Shown here: piece by piece, positions 49,594 through 58,023 of the stretch
Position numbering within the stretch: the first letter of the stretch is position 1
How the letters are laid out: each line of letters opens with the position of its first letter
Assembly: GCF_900156735.1 (NCBI RefSeq)
Contig: NZ_FTOL01000010.1
Location: 1 to 64,000, forward strand
DNA: 64,000 bases
Origin: Chryseobacterium ureilyticum
GTDB taxonomy: Bacteria; Bacteroidota; Bacteroidia; Flavobacteriales; Weeksellaceae
Reading direction: 5' to 3'
Notes under the pieces: model-generated
The model's database searches: none
What the model saw: only the letters and a program-made list of their open reading frames with translations
Told to the model about the DNA's origin: nothing
Translations under genes and position numbers: made by a program

Positions 49594-50289
49594 TTATTGA
49601 TTTTCTCCTTTCAATGCCAGAATGTATTTGTCTATATAAAGCTGCTTTTCTTTGGATTTGTATTGCTGGATATATCTGGGGTGTTCCAGAACGGTCATTT
49701 TTTCAAATAGATTGGCTTCCTTATTAAGTTTTGCAATAAAGTCTGCATTCTTTTTCCCGAGGATAAAAACTTCTGAACTGTCAAGGTTTAAGCTGAGGTG
49801 CTGCTTTAATGATTCAATCATAAAGTTTTTTACAGCTTCGAAAAGTTCTTTATCGTCATAGTAATTGGCATTCAGCCACCCATTCTTTGTTTTTCTGACA
49901 ATGGCTAAAGGAAATGGTGAATTGATATAAACGTCTTTATAAAACAGTTCTGCCCCACCATAGTCTGCAATCATATCATACATGAATACGGAAGATACTT
50001 CGTGGGTATGGGCGGATTTCATTTTGATACCACAAACCGTTTCCAGTCTTTTGGTATCGGTGAACGGAACTCCCGTAACTCCTGCTCCATGACGGCTGGG
50101 ATTGATTCCAATGATGAATTTTCTTTTGTTGGAATCATTATAATATTTATGATAAAACTTTTGCATAACGATCATTGTTTCCGGATTATCCAGATATGGA
50201 TTCAAAATATCAAAACCTTCAGGAAGAGCTCCGGTATAAGTTAGATTTTCATTGAATGTAATGACCTGATCTGCAAAAGTTTTATTCAT
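49594..50289 (-). CDS. SMUG2-type uracil-DNA glycosylase family protein
   Basis: This 231-aa protein of the uracil-DNA glycosylase superfamily has the SMUG motif 1 region FIIGINPSRHGAGVTGVPFTD and the C-terminal motif LEHPRYIQQYK (HPR loop that penetrates DNA). Such enzymes remove uracil or 5-hydroxymethyl-uracil, or related modified bases, from DNA. It lies between a DUF4241 gene (5 nt) and a membrane-associated helicase gene. The operon may handle modified or damaged DNA, but this is inference from proximity. Confidence 0.8.
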   Translation of the reverse strand: MNKTFADQVITFNENLTYTGALPEGFDILNPYLDNPETMIVMQKFYHKYYNDSNKRKFIIGINPSRHGAGVTGVPFTDTKRLETVCGIKMKSAHTHEVSSVFMYDMIADYGGAELFYKDVYINSPFPLAIVRKTKNGWLNANYYDDKELFEAVKNFMIESLKQHLSLNLDSSEVFILGKKNADFIAKLNKEANLFEKMTVLEHPRYIQQYKSKEKQLYIDKYILALKGENQ

Positions 50290-50294
50290 TGGAT

Positions 50295-51068
50295 TTATTT
50301 TAGAAAAACGAAATTATCCTGTGAACCTGATTCTTCGTCGTCATCCTCTTCTTCATCGAACTCTGAAAATTCTAATTCAATATCAATGAAGTGAATATAT
50401 AATCCACAAATTTTGTCCTGTTCATCATAAGCAAAATAAACCGGATATACTCCATCTCCTATTCCACTGGCAAATATTGGAATCTGATAATCTGTACCGG
50501 GAACTTTCCAATTGATCCAATCTCCCAGCTCTCTTTGGTTTTCCGGATTCTCTTTGTAGCTTTTTGCAAATAGTTCTGCAAAGTAATCATCGTAGATATT
50601 CTCTACCTCCAACTCATCAATAAACTTATCCACATGAGGAACAACTTCCGGATCGGTAATACAAGCTAAACCGGCATCCACATTAAATCCGAAAAAAGCA
50701 TCTTCATCAGTTTCGTCGATATTTTCAATGCCAATTAAAGCTTCTCTGTAAATAACAGGTTTTTCTTTGGTAAATTCTACTTTTACAGCGGCATAACGAT
50801 CTCCCCAATCTTCAAATTTTGCCACAGCAATCGTGACCGGAAAATTACCTTTGGGAACTTCAACAAAGAAAGGTTGTTCTTTTTGATTCAGATATACCAA
50901 AGGGTCTCTTACAATTACCTTTCCTGATGGCAAAGAAACATTTCCTATTTCCATTGTTTCCATCTTCTGCTCCATGATTTCCTCTGAGGTAAAATAGCTT
51001 TCAATATCTATCGGAGATATCAGTTTGTCTTTTATCTCTTCCCATTTTTGCATCCAGCTTTCGTTCAT
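50295..51068 (-). CDS. DUF4241 domain-containing protein
   Basis: This 257-aa soluble acidic protein has the DUF4241 blocks VIVRDPLVYLNQKEQPFFVEVPKG, AVAKFEDWGDRYAAVKVEF and FGFNVDAGLACITDPEV. Its C-terminus ends in an acidic run (EFSEFDEEEDDDEE). DUF4241 has no established activity as far as I know. It is the first gene of the operon with the glycosylase and helicase, behind the promoter at 51093-51124. Confidence 0.85.
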   Translation of the reverse strand: MNESWMQKWEEIKDKLISPIDIESYFTSEEIMEQKMETMEIGNVSLPSGKVIVRDPLVYLNQKEQPFFVEVPKGNFPVTIAVAKFEDWGDRYAAVKVEFTKEKPVIYREALIGIENIDETDEDAFFGFNVDAGLACITDPEVVPHVDKFIDELEVENIYDDYFAELFAKSYKENPENQRELGDWINWKVPGTDYQIPIFASGIGDGVYPVYFAYDEQDKICGLYIHFIDIELEFSEFDEEEDDDEESGSQDNFVFLK

Positions 51069-51092
51069 TGTTTTTATTTTATGATTGAGGTT

Positions 51093-51124
51093 TAAAAATA
51101 CTATTCATTTATTGATTTTCAAAA
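51093..51124 (-). promoter_or_regulatory. promoter of DUF4241-glycosylase-helicase operon
   Basis: TTTTG (51120-51124) lies 19 nt from TATTTTTA (51093-51100, one mismatch), 25 nt before the ATG at 51068. Confidence 0.5.
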
Positions 51125-51188
51125 TCTTTCTCAGCAGGTTTTTCTAAGTTTAGATTTTTTTTCTCTCCTTGACAAGGATAAATTAAAA

Positions 51189-51215
51189 AGCCCGTTCCAG
51201 TAAACTGAACGGGCT
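51189..51215 (-). terminator. terminator at end of paa cluster
   Basis: A 9-bp GC-rich stem (AGCCCGTTC / GAACGGGCT), extended by further A-T pairs, is followed by T5 on the minus strand, 23 nt after the paaZ stop. Confidence 0.85.
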
Positions 51216-51237
51216 ATAAATTCACATTTATTTTGAA

Positions 51238-53733
51238 TTAAATCAATCCGAATTGTTCAAAATGATGGGTAAAGTGTTTTTTATGCATCAGTTCCCACAT
51301 TTCTTTATTCAGTTTTCCAAACACGAAATTCATATGCTCTGCCTGAGGGTTTTCTTTGTAGTATACCACAAATTTTTTCAGGTTATCAATGAATGCTTGT
51401 TTTGCTGCGTCCAGATTTTTGTATTTTGCTTCCGGAAGTGAACCATCCTGCGGTAAGAAAGGAGCGGTAAACTCTTTTGGCATTGCTCTGTGATTATAAA
51501 GAGAATCCTGCCATTTCTCAAGGTGTTCTTCAGGAGTGAAACATTTTTCAGCTTCTGGTTCGCCTAAGCTTACCAATACAGCTTCATCCAAATGCTCGAT
51601 CATTTGCTGCGGTGACATTTTCCCCCAAAGTGCAGGAGTACTTTCCGTTAATCCACCTAAAATCTTTTGAACATTTTTCACATTTAAATCGATAAATGGA
51701 GATTGCTTTGCCACCAATGTAAGAATTGTAGCTACGCAAACTACCTCATCTCTTTGGTTGATGACTTCTACTAACCATTTTACAACTCCGGATGGAATAT
51801 TTCTTCCTTTTACTCCTCTGTTAATTTTTTCCTTTGCTGTTAAATAAACCGTAATGGTATCTCCAGCGTATACAGGTTTAAAGAAACTACATTCTTCTAA
51901 TCCGTAGTTTGCGATCACAGGTCCTTTTTTACCGGAAACAAATAATCCTGCTGCTGCTGAAAGGATAAAATATCCGTGAGCAACTGTTTTATCAAAAATA
52001 GTTCCCGTTAAACTTGTAGCATCAGTATGTGCATAGAAGTGATCCCATGAAACGTTTGAGAAGTTTACAATATCTGCATCAGTAACGGTTCTTCCCGCTG
52101 TTTCTAAAGAATCTCCTACCTCAACTTCTTCAAAGTATTTCTGGAAAGGATGTTTGTCTGAGAATTTCTTCTCTGCTCCTTGCTGATAGATCTTCGTGAT
52201 AGCCTTCAATACATCAGGTGATCCCTGAATAGCTGTTTTCTGTAAAAAGAAATGAAGACCACTCAAACCGCCCATTTCCTCTCCGCCTCCGGCTCTACCA
52301 GGACCTCCATGCATCAATGTCGGAAGTGGTGAACCATGACCAGTACTTTCTTTGGCGTTATCTCTGTTCAAAACAAAGATTCTTCCGTGCTGAGAAGCCA
52401 TTTTCCAAGAAGTTTCTGCAATAAAGTTTTCGTCATGGGAAATGATAGATCCTACTAAGCTTCCTTTTCCTCTTTTTGCCAAAGCTGCCGCTTCTTCCGC
52501 ATCTTTATATGGCATCAAAGTGGATACCGGACCGAAAGCTTCTACGTCGTGAGAGATGTTTTTCTCGAAAGGCTTGTCATTCAGGAATAATTTAGGACTC
52601 ATGAATGCACCGTTTTCATAGTTGGCATCTACAAGCTCATGTTTTCCATCATAGACAAGTTCTGTTTCAGATTTTAAGATGTTTACTTTTCTTAAAACTT
52701 CTTCGTATTGTTGTTTACCCACCAAAGATCCCATTCTGGTTTCTCTACTTAATGGGTTTCCAATTTTTGTTTGGTCTAAAGCTTTAGATAAAGCGTTTTG
52801 AACGTCACCGATTAAATGCTCAGGAACGATAATTCTTCTGATTGCCGTACATTTCTGTCCTGCTTTTGTAGTCATTTCGTTACGAACTTCTTTGATGAAC
52901 AGATCAAATTCAGGAGTTCCCGGTTTTGCTTCCAACCCAAGGATTGAGCAGTTCAGGGAATCTGCTTCCATATTGAAACGAACAGCATTTCCTGCAACGG
53001 AAGGAAGTGATTTTAATTTTCTTCCTGTAGTAGCGGAACCTGTAAACAATACTGAGTCTCCATCCTGAACGTAATCCAGAATATTTCCCGGTTCTCCACA
53101 AACCAGCTGAACAGCTCCTTCCGGCAATACTCCACTTTCAATCATATCCTGAAATACTGCATTCGTAAGATAGGATCCGAAAGGTGATGGCTTAACGATA
53201 GCCGGAACACCTGCTAACAATGATGTGGATAACTTTTCCAACATTCCCCAAACAGGAAAGTTGTAAGCATTGATCTGTACGGAAACACCTTCACTAGGTG
53301 TCAAAATATGAGTTCCCAAGAAAGTTCCGTTAGCAGAAATCTTCTGCGTGTCTCCATCCACCCAAAATGAGGTATTGGGAAGCATTCTCTTCGCTAATCC
53401 TGAATAGGTAAAGAAGGTTCCGAAACCTCCTTCAATATCTACCCATGAGTCAACGTGTGTAGCTCCTGTTTTGTATGATAATTCGTAATATTTTTTCTTT
53501 CTTTCTAATAGGTAAAGGGCTACTTTTTTCAACATTTCTCCACGATCATAGAACGTCATTGAAGAAAGATTTTTGTAACCTATCGTTCTTCCATAGTCAA
53601 GGGCTTGCTCAAAATTAAGTCCTTCTGTATCGGAAACAGCAACCTGTTCACCTGTAACGGCGTTGTACAAAGGAATCCCATCTCCGTTTCCTTCTACCCA
53701 TTGCCCGTAGATATAGTTTTTTAGTTTTTCCAT
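51238..53733 (-). CDS. paaZ: PaaZ: oxepin-CoA hydrolase / semialdehyde dehydrogenase with extra C-terminal domain
   Basis: PaaZ opens the oxepin-CoA ring and oxidises the resulting aldehyde. The N-terminal aldehyde dehydrogenase (about 1-520) has the catalytic Cys in TKAGQKCTAIRRII and the Glu in FNMEADSLN. The MaoC-like hydratase (about 540-690) has SWDHFYAHTDATSLTGTIF and VAHGYFILSAAAGLF. E. coli PaaZ is 681 aa; this one is 831. The extra ~140 residues (ILGGLTESTPALWGKMSPQQMIEHLDE ... MNFVFGKLNKEMWELMHKKHFTHHFEQFG) resemble a DUF1569/DinB-like domain with a conserved His set. The gene is last in the cluster, before a terminator. Confidence 0.92.
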   Translation of the reverse strand: MEKLKNYIYGQWVEGNGDGIPLYNAVTGEQVAVSDTEGLNFEQALDYGRTIGYKNLSSMTFYDRGEMLKKVALYLLERKKKYYELSYKTGATHVDSWVDIEGGFGTFFTYSGLAKRMLPNTSFWVDGDTQKISANGTFLGTHILTPSEGVSVQINAYNFPVWGMLEKLSTSLLAGVPAIVKPSPFGSYLTNAVFQDMIESGVLPEGAVQLVCGEPGNILDYVQDGDSVLFTGSATTGRKLKSLPSVAGNAVRFNMEADSLNCSILGLEAKPGTPEFDLFIKEVRNEMTTKAGQKCTAIRRIIVPEHLIGDVQNALSKALDQTKIGNPLSRETRMGSLVGKQQYEEVLRKVNILKSETELVYDGKHELVDANYENGAFMSPKLFLNDKPFEKNISHDVEAFGPVSTLMPYKDAEEAAALAKRGKGSLVGSIISHDENFIAETSWKMASQHGRIFVLNRDNAKESTGHGSPLPTLMHGGPGRAGGGEEMGGLSGLHFFLQKTAIQGSPDVLKAITKIYQQGAEKKFSDKHPFQKYFEEVEVGDSLETAGRTVTDADIVNFSNVSWDHFYAHTDATSLTGTIFDKTVAHGYFILSAAAGLFVSGKKGPVIANYGLEECSFFKPVYAGDTITVYLTAKEKINRGVKGRNIPSGVVKWLVEVINQRDEVVCVATILTLVAKQSPFIDLNVKNVQKILGGLTESTPALWGKMSPQQMIEHLDEAVLVSLGEPEAEKCFTPEEHLEKWQDSLYNHRAMPKEFTAPFLPQDGSLPEAKYKNLDAAKQAFIDNLKKFVVYYKENPQAEHMNFVFGKLNKEMWELMHKKHFTHHFEQFGLI

Positions 53734-53747
53734 ATAGAATTTAATTT

Positions 53748-53847
53748 AACAATGTATCAATCTAACAGTTTACCAATAGATGCTTCGACTCCGCTCAGCA
53801 TGACAAATGGATGTTACATTTTTACATTGGTATATTGTTACATTTAT
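53748..53847. repeat. palindromic element, 8-bp period (type B) with embedded TTCGACTCCGCTCAG core
   Basis: The left arm is built of 8-bp units (AACAATGT, ATCAATCT, AACAGTTT, ACCAATAG; 53748-53779). The right arm (about 53813-53847) is the same kind of sequence in inverse orientation. Between them lies GCTTCGACTCCGCTCAGC (53782-53799), which I know as a separate widespread Bacteroidota intergenic repeat. The element begins 15 nt upstream of the paaZ start. Confidence 0.6.
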
Positions 53848-53850
53848 TAT

Positions 53851-54678
53851 TTATTTCGGTTCCTGATATGGAAACAATTTCACCAATCCTTCATATAAAC
53901 TTCTGTGAAGAATCGTCGCGTGGTTATCTGTTTCCATCATTTTATATTCTAATGTCCAGTTTTTCTTTCCCGCTTTTTTCAAAACATCATAAAGATCTTC
54001 TGCATCTTTTATCATAACAGGATGCTCTCCTTTTCCCACAGAAACGTAAACGAATTTTTTAGTATCCTGAGATTTTGAAAGAAGTTGAGGTGCCTGCTTT
54101 AAAAGGCTTTCGTCATCCCACCATAAACTTGGGCTGATAATGAAATAATTGTTGAACATTTCTGGCTTCTTCAACAAGATTTCTGTTGCTAAAAGACCTC
54201 CTAGAGATTGTCCAAAAAGGTACTTCTCCGTTGTTTTAAACTGACTTTCAACATAGGGTTTTAATTCTTTTTCAAAAAAAGTGATAAACTTATCTGAATG
54301 TCCTGTTGTTGGATAGTCTTTCTGTAAATCCTTCAGATCTGTATGGAAAGTAAAATCTCTTTTTCGGTCTACATTCGCAATTCCTACCACAATGGTTTCC
54401 GGCATGGAATACATCTGATTGAAAAATTGCACCAATCCTGTAACGTGAATAAAATCTTCATTCATGCTTCCATCTAAAAGATAGATCAGCGGATATGCTT
54501 TTGTTTTATCAAAATTTTGAGGAAGATAGATGTTCAATGTTCTCTCTTCATTGAGAACCTTAGACTTTATGGTTCTTACTTCTCCTATTGTAAGCGGTTT
54601 TGTTGTGACAGTCTGTGCTGATACCATCGAATTTACCGCAAACATCATACTGCATATAAGAGCAATTTTCTTTATCAT
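53851..54678 (-). CDS. secreted alpha/beta-hydrolase esterase
   Basis: This 275-aa protein has a signal peptide (1-21, ending MVSA|Q) and an esterase-D/Fes-like alpha/beta hydrolase domain. The nucleophile is the Ser of FGQSLGGLLA and the His lies in METDNHATILH. The acid may be in the SVGKGEHPVM region. It resembles the enterochelin-esterase/IroE group of siderophore or acyl esterases; the substrate is not determinable. It sits within the paa cluster between paaY and paaZ, but nothing suggests a direct catabolic role. Confidence 0.82.
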   Translation of the reverse strand: MIKKIALICSMMFAVNSMVSAQTVTTKPLTIGEVRTIKSKVLNEERTLNIYLPQNFDKTKAYPLIYLLDGSMNEDFIHVTGLVQFFNQMYSMPETIVVGIANVDRKRDFTFHTDLKDLQKDYPTTGHSDKFITFFEKELKPYVESQFKTTEKYLFGQSLGGLLATEILLKKPEMFNNYFIISPSLWWDDESLLKQAPQLLSKSQDTKKFVYVSVGKGEHPVMIKDAEDLYDVLKKAGKKNWTLEYKMMETDNHATILHRSLYEGLVKLFPYQEPK

Positions 54679-54698
54679 ATTTAATTTTGAATGGTTAT

Positions 54699-55292
54699 TT
54701 ATTTCACATCATCCCAAATACTGTAATCCACAATCTTTGTAGGAGTTTGATGGACATATTCAGTAAAAGGCTCACAAGGCAGAATCGCTTCTTTTCCTTC
54801 TCTGGCAAGTTCCTGATACAACTTTGTTCCTTCTGTTTTCCAATGGATCATTTCATCAGAAACGTCACGGATAATTTTTGCAGGACTACCCACAATCAAT
54901 TTTCTGGGCTCACATCTGAAGTTAGCAGGAACAAACGCTAATGCTCCGACAATACTTTCATCACCGATATAAGCTTTGTCCATGATCACAGAGTTCATTC
55001 CAATCAAACAATTTTTTCCGATGTGTCCGGAATGAATAATCGCTCCATGTCCAATATGTGCTGATTCCTCTAAAATGGTTTCTATATTGGGGAAAACATG
55101 AAGCGTACAGTTCTCCTGTACATTGGCTCCGTCTTTAATGATAATTTTCCCCCAATCGCCACGGATTACAGCATTGGGACCAATATAGACTTCTTCACCT
55201 ATTTCTACATTCCCGATAATCACTGCCTGCGGATGAATGTAAGCAGAAGGTTTTATAATGGGACGGATTCCGTGATATGAGTAGATGTTCAT
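54699..55292 (-). CDS. paaY: PaaY-like hexapeptide-repeat protein
   Basis: This 197-aa left-handed beta-helix protein of the gamma-carbonic-anhydrase/PaaY type shows repeated hexapeptides (IGNVEI GEEVYI GPNAVI; HIGHGAIIHSGHIGKNCLIGMNSVIM). PaaY in enteric bacteria is a thioesterase that protects the phenylacetate pathway by clearing dead-end CoA esters. The C-terminal stretch (EPRKLIVGSPAKIIRDVSDEMIHWKTEGTKLYQ) is PaaY-like rather than a plain carbonic anhydrase. It lies between the esterase gene and a gene of unknown function. Confidence 0.85.
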   Translation of the reverse strand: MNIYSYHGIRPIIKPSAYIHPQAVIIGNVEIGEEVYIGPNAVIRGDWGKIIIKDGANVQENCTLHVFPNIETILEESAHIGHGAIIHSGHIGKNCLIGMNSVIMDKAYIGDESIVGALAFVPANFRCEPRKLIVGSPAKIIRDVSDEMIHWKTEGTKLYQELAREGKEAILPCEPFTEYVHQTPTKIVDYSIWDDVK

Positions 55293-55354
55293 TTTATTTA
55301 ATTTGAAAATTAACTTTTAGATACATAAATTTTATTTATGCTTTTTAATAAATT

Positions 55355-55861
55355 TTAATCAATGGCTGAAAGTTTAAAATAATATAACTCATCTTGACTC
55401 TCAAGAATAAATTCATCATAATCTGATGCATAATAGCTTTTCAAATTCTGATATTCTATTTCATAAATTTGTATCGGATCTATTGTTTGAAGTAAAAGAT
55501 CAACAAAATCTTCAATCCATTCTCTTTTCCACTCATCAAAGTATAAAGAAAAATTATTTCCTACATCAGATAAATGATATTCACTGTCATCTTGATAGGA
55601 ATAAAACCATTTATCATACAATAGATTAAAGAAAAATTTAAATGCGTCCTTTAAACTTATTTTCTCTAATGTATAACTCTCACTAATATTTTCAACTTTA
55701 TATTCTATAGATTCCGCAATTGTATTTAATTTAGGTATAGAACTTAATTCAAAATTGTAAACATGGTTCGTCTTGTCGTTGAATCTAGCTATTGTTTCAA
55801 GTTTTCCTACAATAATTCCATAGTTAAATATTCTTCTTTCTTTATCAGTGAACTTATTCAT
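55355..55861 (-). CDS. hypothetical protein inside paa cluster
   Basis: This 168-aa acidic, Tyr/Phe-rich soluble protein (KDAFKFFFNLLYDKWFYSYQDDSEY, EWIEDFVDLLLQTIDPIQIYEIEYQNLK) has no signal or membrane segment. I do not recognise a family. Its base composition is visibly more AT-rich than the flanking paa genes, and its helical, acidic character recalls immunity-type proteins. It splits paaY from paaJ and may be a late insertion, but this is a guess. Confidence 0.6.
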   Translation of the reverse strand: MNKFTDKERRIFNYGIIVGKLETIARFNDKTNHVYNFELSSIPKLNTIAESIEYKVENISESYTLEKISLKDAFKFFFNLLYDKWFYSYQDDSEYHLSDVGNNFSLYFDEWKREWIEDFVDLLLQTIDPIQIYEIEYQNLKSYYASDYDEFILESQDELYYFKLSAID

Positions 55862-55909
55862 AAGAGATTAATATTTAAACTATTTATAGTCAATACTTTT
55901 TTAATTAAT

Positions 55910-57115
55910 TTAAACTCGTTCAATTACCATTGCGTAGCCTTGTCCAACTCCGATACAAAGGGTACACAATGCATATTTTTTATCCGGTTTCTGTAATTCT
56001 ATAGCAGCAGAACCAACGATTCTTGCTCCGGAAACTCCCAGTGGATGTCCGATGGCAATAGCTCCTCCGTTTGGATTTATTCTTGAATCATCATCTTTTA
56101 AACCTAAGCTTCTTGTTACTGCTAAAGCCTGTGCTGCAAAAGCTTCATTCAATTCAATGATGTCCATATCATCGAGTGAAAGGTTTAATCTTTTTAATAG
56201 CTTTTGAGTAGCTTCTACAGGTCCGATTCCCATAATTCTTGGTTCTACACCAGCTACGGAAGATCCTAAAATCTTAGCTTTTGGTTTTAATCCATATTTT
56301 TTAACAGCTTCTTCGCTGGCTAATATTAAGGCGGCAGCTCCATCATTCATTCCTGAAGCGTTTCCTGCCGTTACTGTTCCTTCTTTTCTGAATGCAGGAC
56401 GAAGTTTTCCTAATCCTTCCATTGAAGAAGTAGGTTTGATAAATTCATCTTTTTCAAAAACAATCGGATCTCCTTTTCTCTGTGGAATCTCAACTTTTAC
56501 AATTTCTTCTGCCAATCTTCCGCTTTCCTGAGCTTTAGTTGCTTTTTGCTGTGACCAAAGGGCAAATTTATCCTGATCTTCTCTGTTGATCTGATGCATG
56601 TCTGCAAGATTTTCTGCAGTTTCACCCATCCCGTCAACGCCATACATTTCTTTCATCTTCGGATTGATAAATCTCCATCCGAAAGTGGTATCATACATCT
56701 GACTGTCTCTTCCAAAAGCTGCACTTGGTTTTGACATAACATATGGAGAACGCGTCATCTGTTCTACTCCACCTGCAATGTAAATTTCTCCTTCACCTGA
56801 AGCTATAGAACGAAAAGCATTAGCAACAGCTGACATTCCTGAAGCGCAAAGCCTGTTCACTGTTTCACCTCCTATTTTATATGGCAGCCCAGCTAATAAA
56901 AGTCCCATTCTGGCAACATTTCTGTTATCTTCCCCAGCCTGGTTAGCACAACCGAAGATCACATCTTCAATTTCCTCAACAGGAACCTCAGGATTTCTTG
57001 CGACAACTTCTTTGATTACAATAGCTGCAAGATCGTCTGCTCTTACTTCTGATAATCCTCCCTGTAGTTTTGAGATGGGAGTCCTGACATAGTCTATGAT
57101 GTATACGTTGTTCAT
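55910..57115 (-). CDS. paaJ: 3-oxoadipyl-CoA thiolase (PaaJ/PcaF)
   Basis: This 401-aa thiolase cleaves 3-oxo-adipyl-CoA (and the dehydrosuberyl analogue) to acetyl-CoA plus succinyl-CoA. The active-site Cys is in [12 protein letters not shown] (about 90). The His motif is [16 protein letters not shown] and the second Cys is in [13 protein letters not shown]. The N-terminal [19 protein letters not shown] is typical. Catabolic context supports the 3-oxoadipyl-CoA assignment over acetoacetyl-CoA thiolase. Confidence 0.93.
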   Translation of the reverse strand: MNNVYIIDYVRTPISKLQGGLSEVRADDLAAIVIKEVVARNPEVPVEEIEDVIFGCANQAGEDNRNVARMGLLLAGLPYKIGGETVNRLCASGMSAVANAFRSIASGEGEIYIAGGVEQMTRSPYVMSKPSAAFGRDSQMYDTTFGWRFINPKMKEMYGVDGMGETAENLADMHQINREDQDKFALWSQQKATKAQESGRLAEEIVKVEIPQRKGDPIVFEKDEFIKPTSSMEGLGKLRPAFRKEGTVTAGNASGMNDGAAALILASEEAVKKYGLKPKAKILGSSVAGVEPRIMGIGPVEATQKLLKRLNLSLDDMDIIELNEAFAAQALAVTRSLGLKDDDSRINPNGGAIAIGHPLGVSGARIVGSAAIELQKPDKKYALCTLCIGVGQGYAMVIERV

Positions 57116-57120
57116 TTCTT

Positions 57121-57198
57121 ATTAGATTTTAGATGATAGATTTCAGATAACAGACATTTTCAAAATCTAATATCTGACATCTGATGTCTTTTATCTTA
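57121..57198. repeat. palindromic element of 7-bp AGATNNN units (type D)
   Basis: The left arm is made of about five 7-bp units (AGATTTT, AGATGAT, AGATTTC, AGATAAC, AGACATT). The right arm, read on the opposite strand, has the same pattern (AGATAAA, AGACATC, AGATGTC, AGATATT, AGATTTT). It spans nearly the whole gap between the paaJ start and the paaI stop. Confidence 0.65.
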
Positions 57199-57200
57199 TT

Positions 57201-57614
57201 TTATAATTCTGTTACTTTCTTTCCTATTTTATATACTGTTCCTACAAATTTTGCGATCAGTTCTTCGTTTTGATTGGTAATTTTAATATCATAAACAGCT
57301 GTTTTTCTTGTGTCATTGACCAAAATACTTTCTGCTCTGAAAATATCACCTTCCTTTCCGGCTTTGGTAAAATTGATGATACAGTTTAAAGCTACCGCTG
57401 CGTCTCCTGAGTTGTTGGATGAGAATGCCAATGCGGAGTCAGCAAAAGCAAACGTTACCCCTCCATGAACGGTTTTAAGCCCATTTATCATATCTTTTTT
57501 GATAGGCATTTCTATCAGGCAATAGTTTTCTTTAACTTCAATCATTTTGATATTCATCCATTGGGAAAAATAATCCTGATCGAACATATAATCTGCAACT
57601 TGTCTTGGATTCAT
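57201..57614 (-). CDS. paaI: PaaI hotdog-fold acyl-CoA thioesterase
   Basis: This 137-aa hotdog thioesterase has the active-site region GLKTVHGGVTFAFADSALAFSSN, in which the Gly-Gly helix starts the hot-dog sausage. CLIEMPIKKDMINGL is the opening strand. PaaI hydrolyses aryl-CoA esters, mainly hydroxyphenylacetyl-CoA, and prevents CoA trapping. It lies 2 nt after the 104-aa gene, which implies coupled translation. Confidence 0.9.
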   Translation of the reverse strand: MNPRQVADYMFDQDYFSQWMNIKMIEVKENYCLIEMPIKKDMINGLKTVHGGVTFAFADSALAFSSNNSGDAAVALNCIINFTKAGKEGDIFRAESILVNDTRKTAVYDIKITNQNEELIAKFVGTVYKIGKKVTEL

Positions 57615-57616
57615 TT

Positions 57617-57931
57617 CTATATGTTTGTTATTTCTTCATATAATTCATCAGATAATTTATCATAAATACTCATGGTTTTACCGAGAATTACCTGTTCATA
57701 TGAAAGTTGGGGGTCAGAATTGGCAGAACAGTTTTCCTCTTCATACAATGCATTTAAGTCAATTCCATTTTCATTGGCTAATCTATTGATCAGCATTCTG
57801 TATTTTTCATTAAACTCTCCCAGTAATTCAAGTCTTACATTACTATCCGTGGAAGAAGCTCTCTCAGTTAAATACTGCTTTTCAATAGCAAGCCTTGTTT
57901 CTAATTCAGCTCTGAATTCTTCTATATTCAT
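57617..57931 (-). CDS. small protein of unknown function before paaI
   Basis: This 104-aa hydrophilic protein (ATG at 57931, MNIEEFRAELETRLAIEKQYL) is largely helical. Its C-terminal tail contains a conserved-looking QVILGKTMSIYDKLSDELYEEI. No signal or metal motif is visible, and I do not recognise a family. An upstream ATG at 57955 is inside the repeat element and less likely. With only 2 nt to paaI, it is almost surely part of the paa operon. Confidence 0.65.
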   Translation of the reverse strand: MNIEEFRAELETRLAIEKQYLTERASSTDSNVRLELLGEFNEKYRMLINRLANENGIDLNALYEEENCSANSDPQLSYEQVILGKTMSIYDKLSDELYEEITNI

Positions 57932-57937
57932 TTTATT

Positions 57938-58021
57938 AATGTAGCAATATAACAATCTAGCAGTGTACCAGTAAAATATTTTGTAAGTCAGATATTGGTA
58001 AACTGATACATTGGTACATTT
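57938..58021. repeat. palindromic element, 8-bp period (type B)
   Basis: Left arm AATGTAGC-AATATAACAATCTAGCAG and right arm (opposite strand AATGTACCAATGTATCAG...) are imperfect inverted copies of the CAATnTAnCAATnTA pattern. It fills the gap between paaH and the 57617-57931 gene. Confidence 0.6.
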
Positions 58022-58023
58022 TA

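Noticed and set aside
46854-51068. A known restriction or defence system
   Set aside because: No nuclease, methylase or recognised defence gene is present; I keep it only as an open question.
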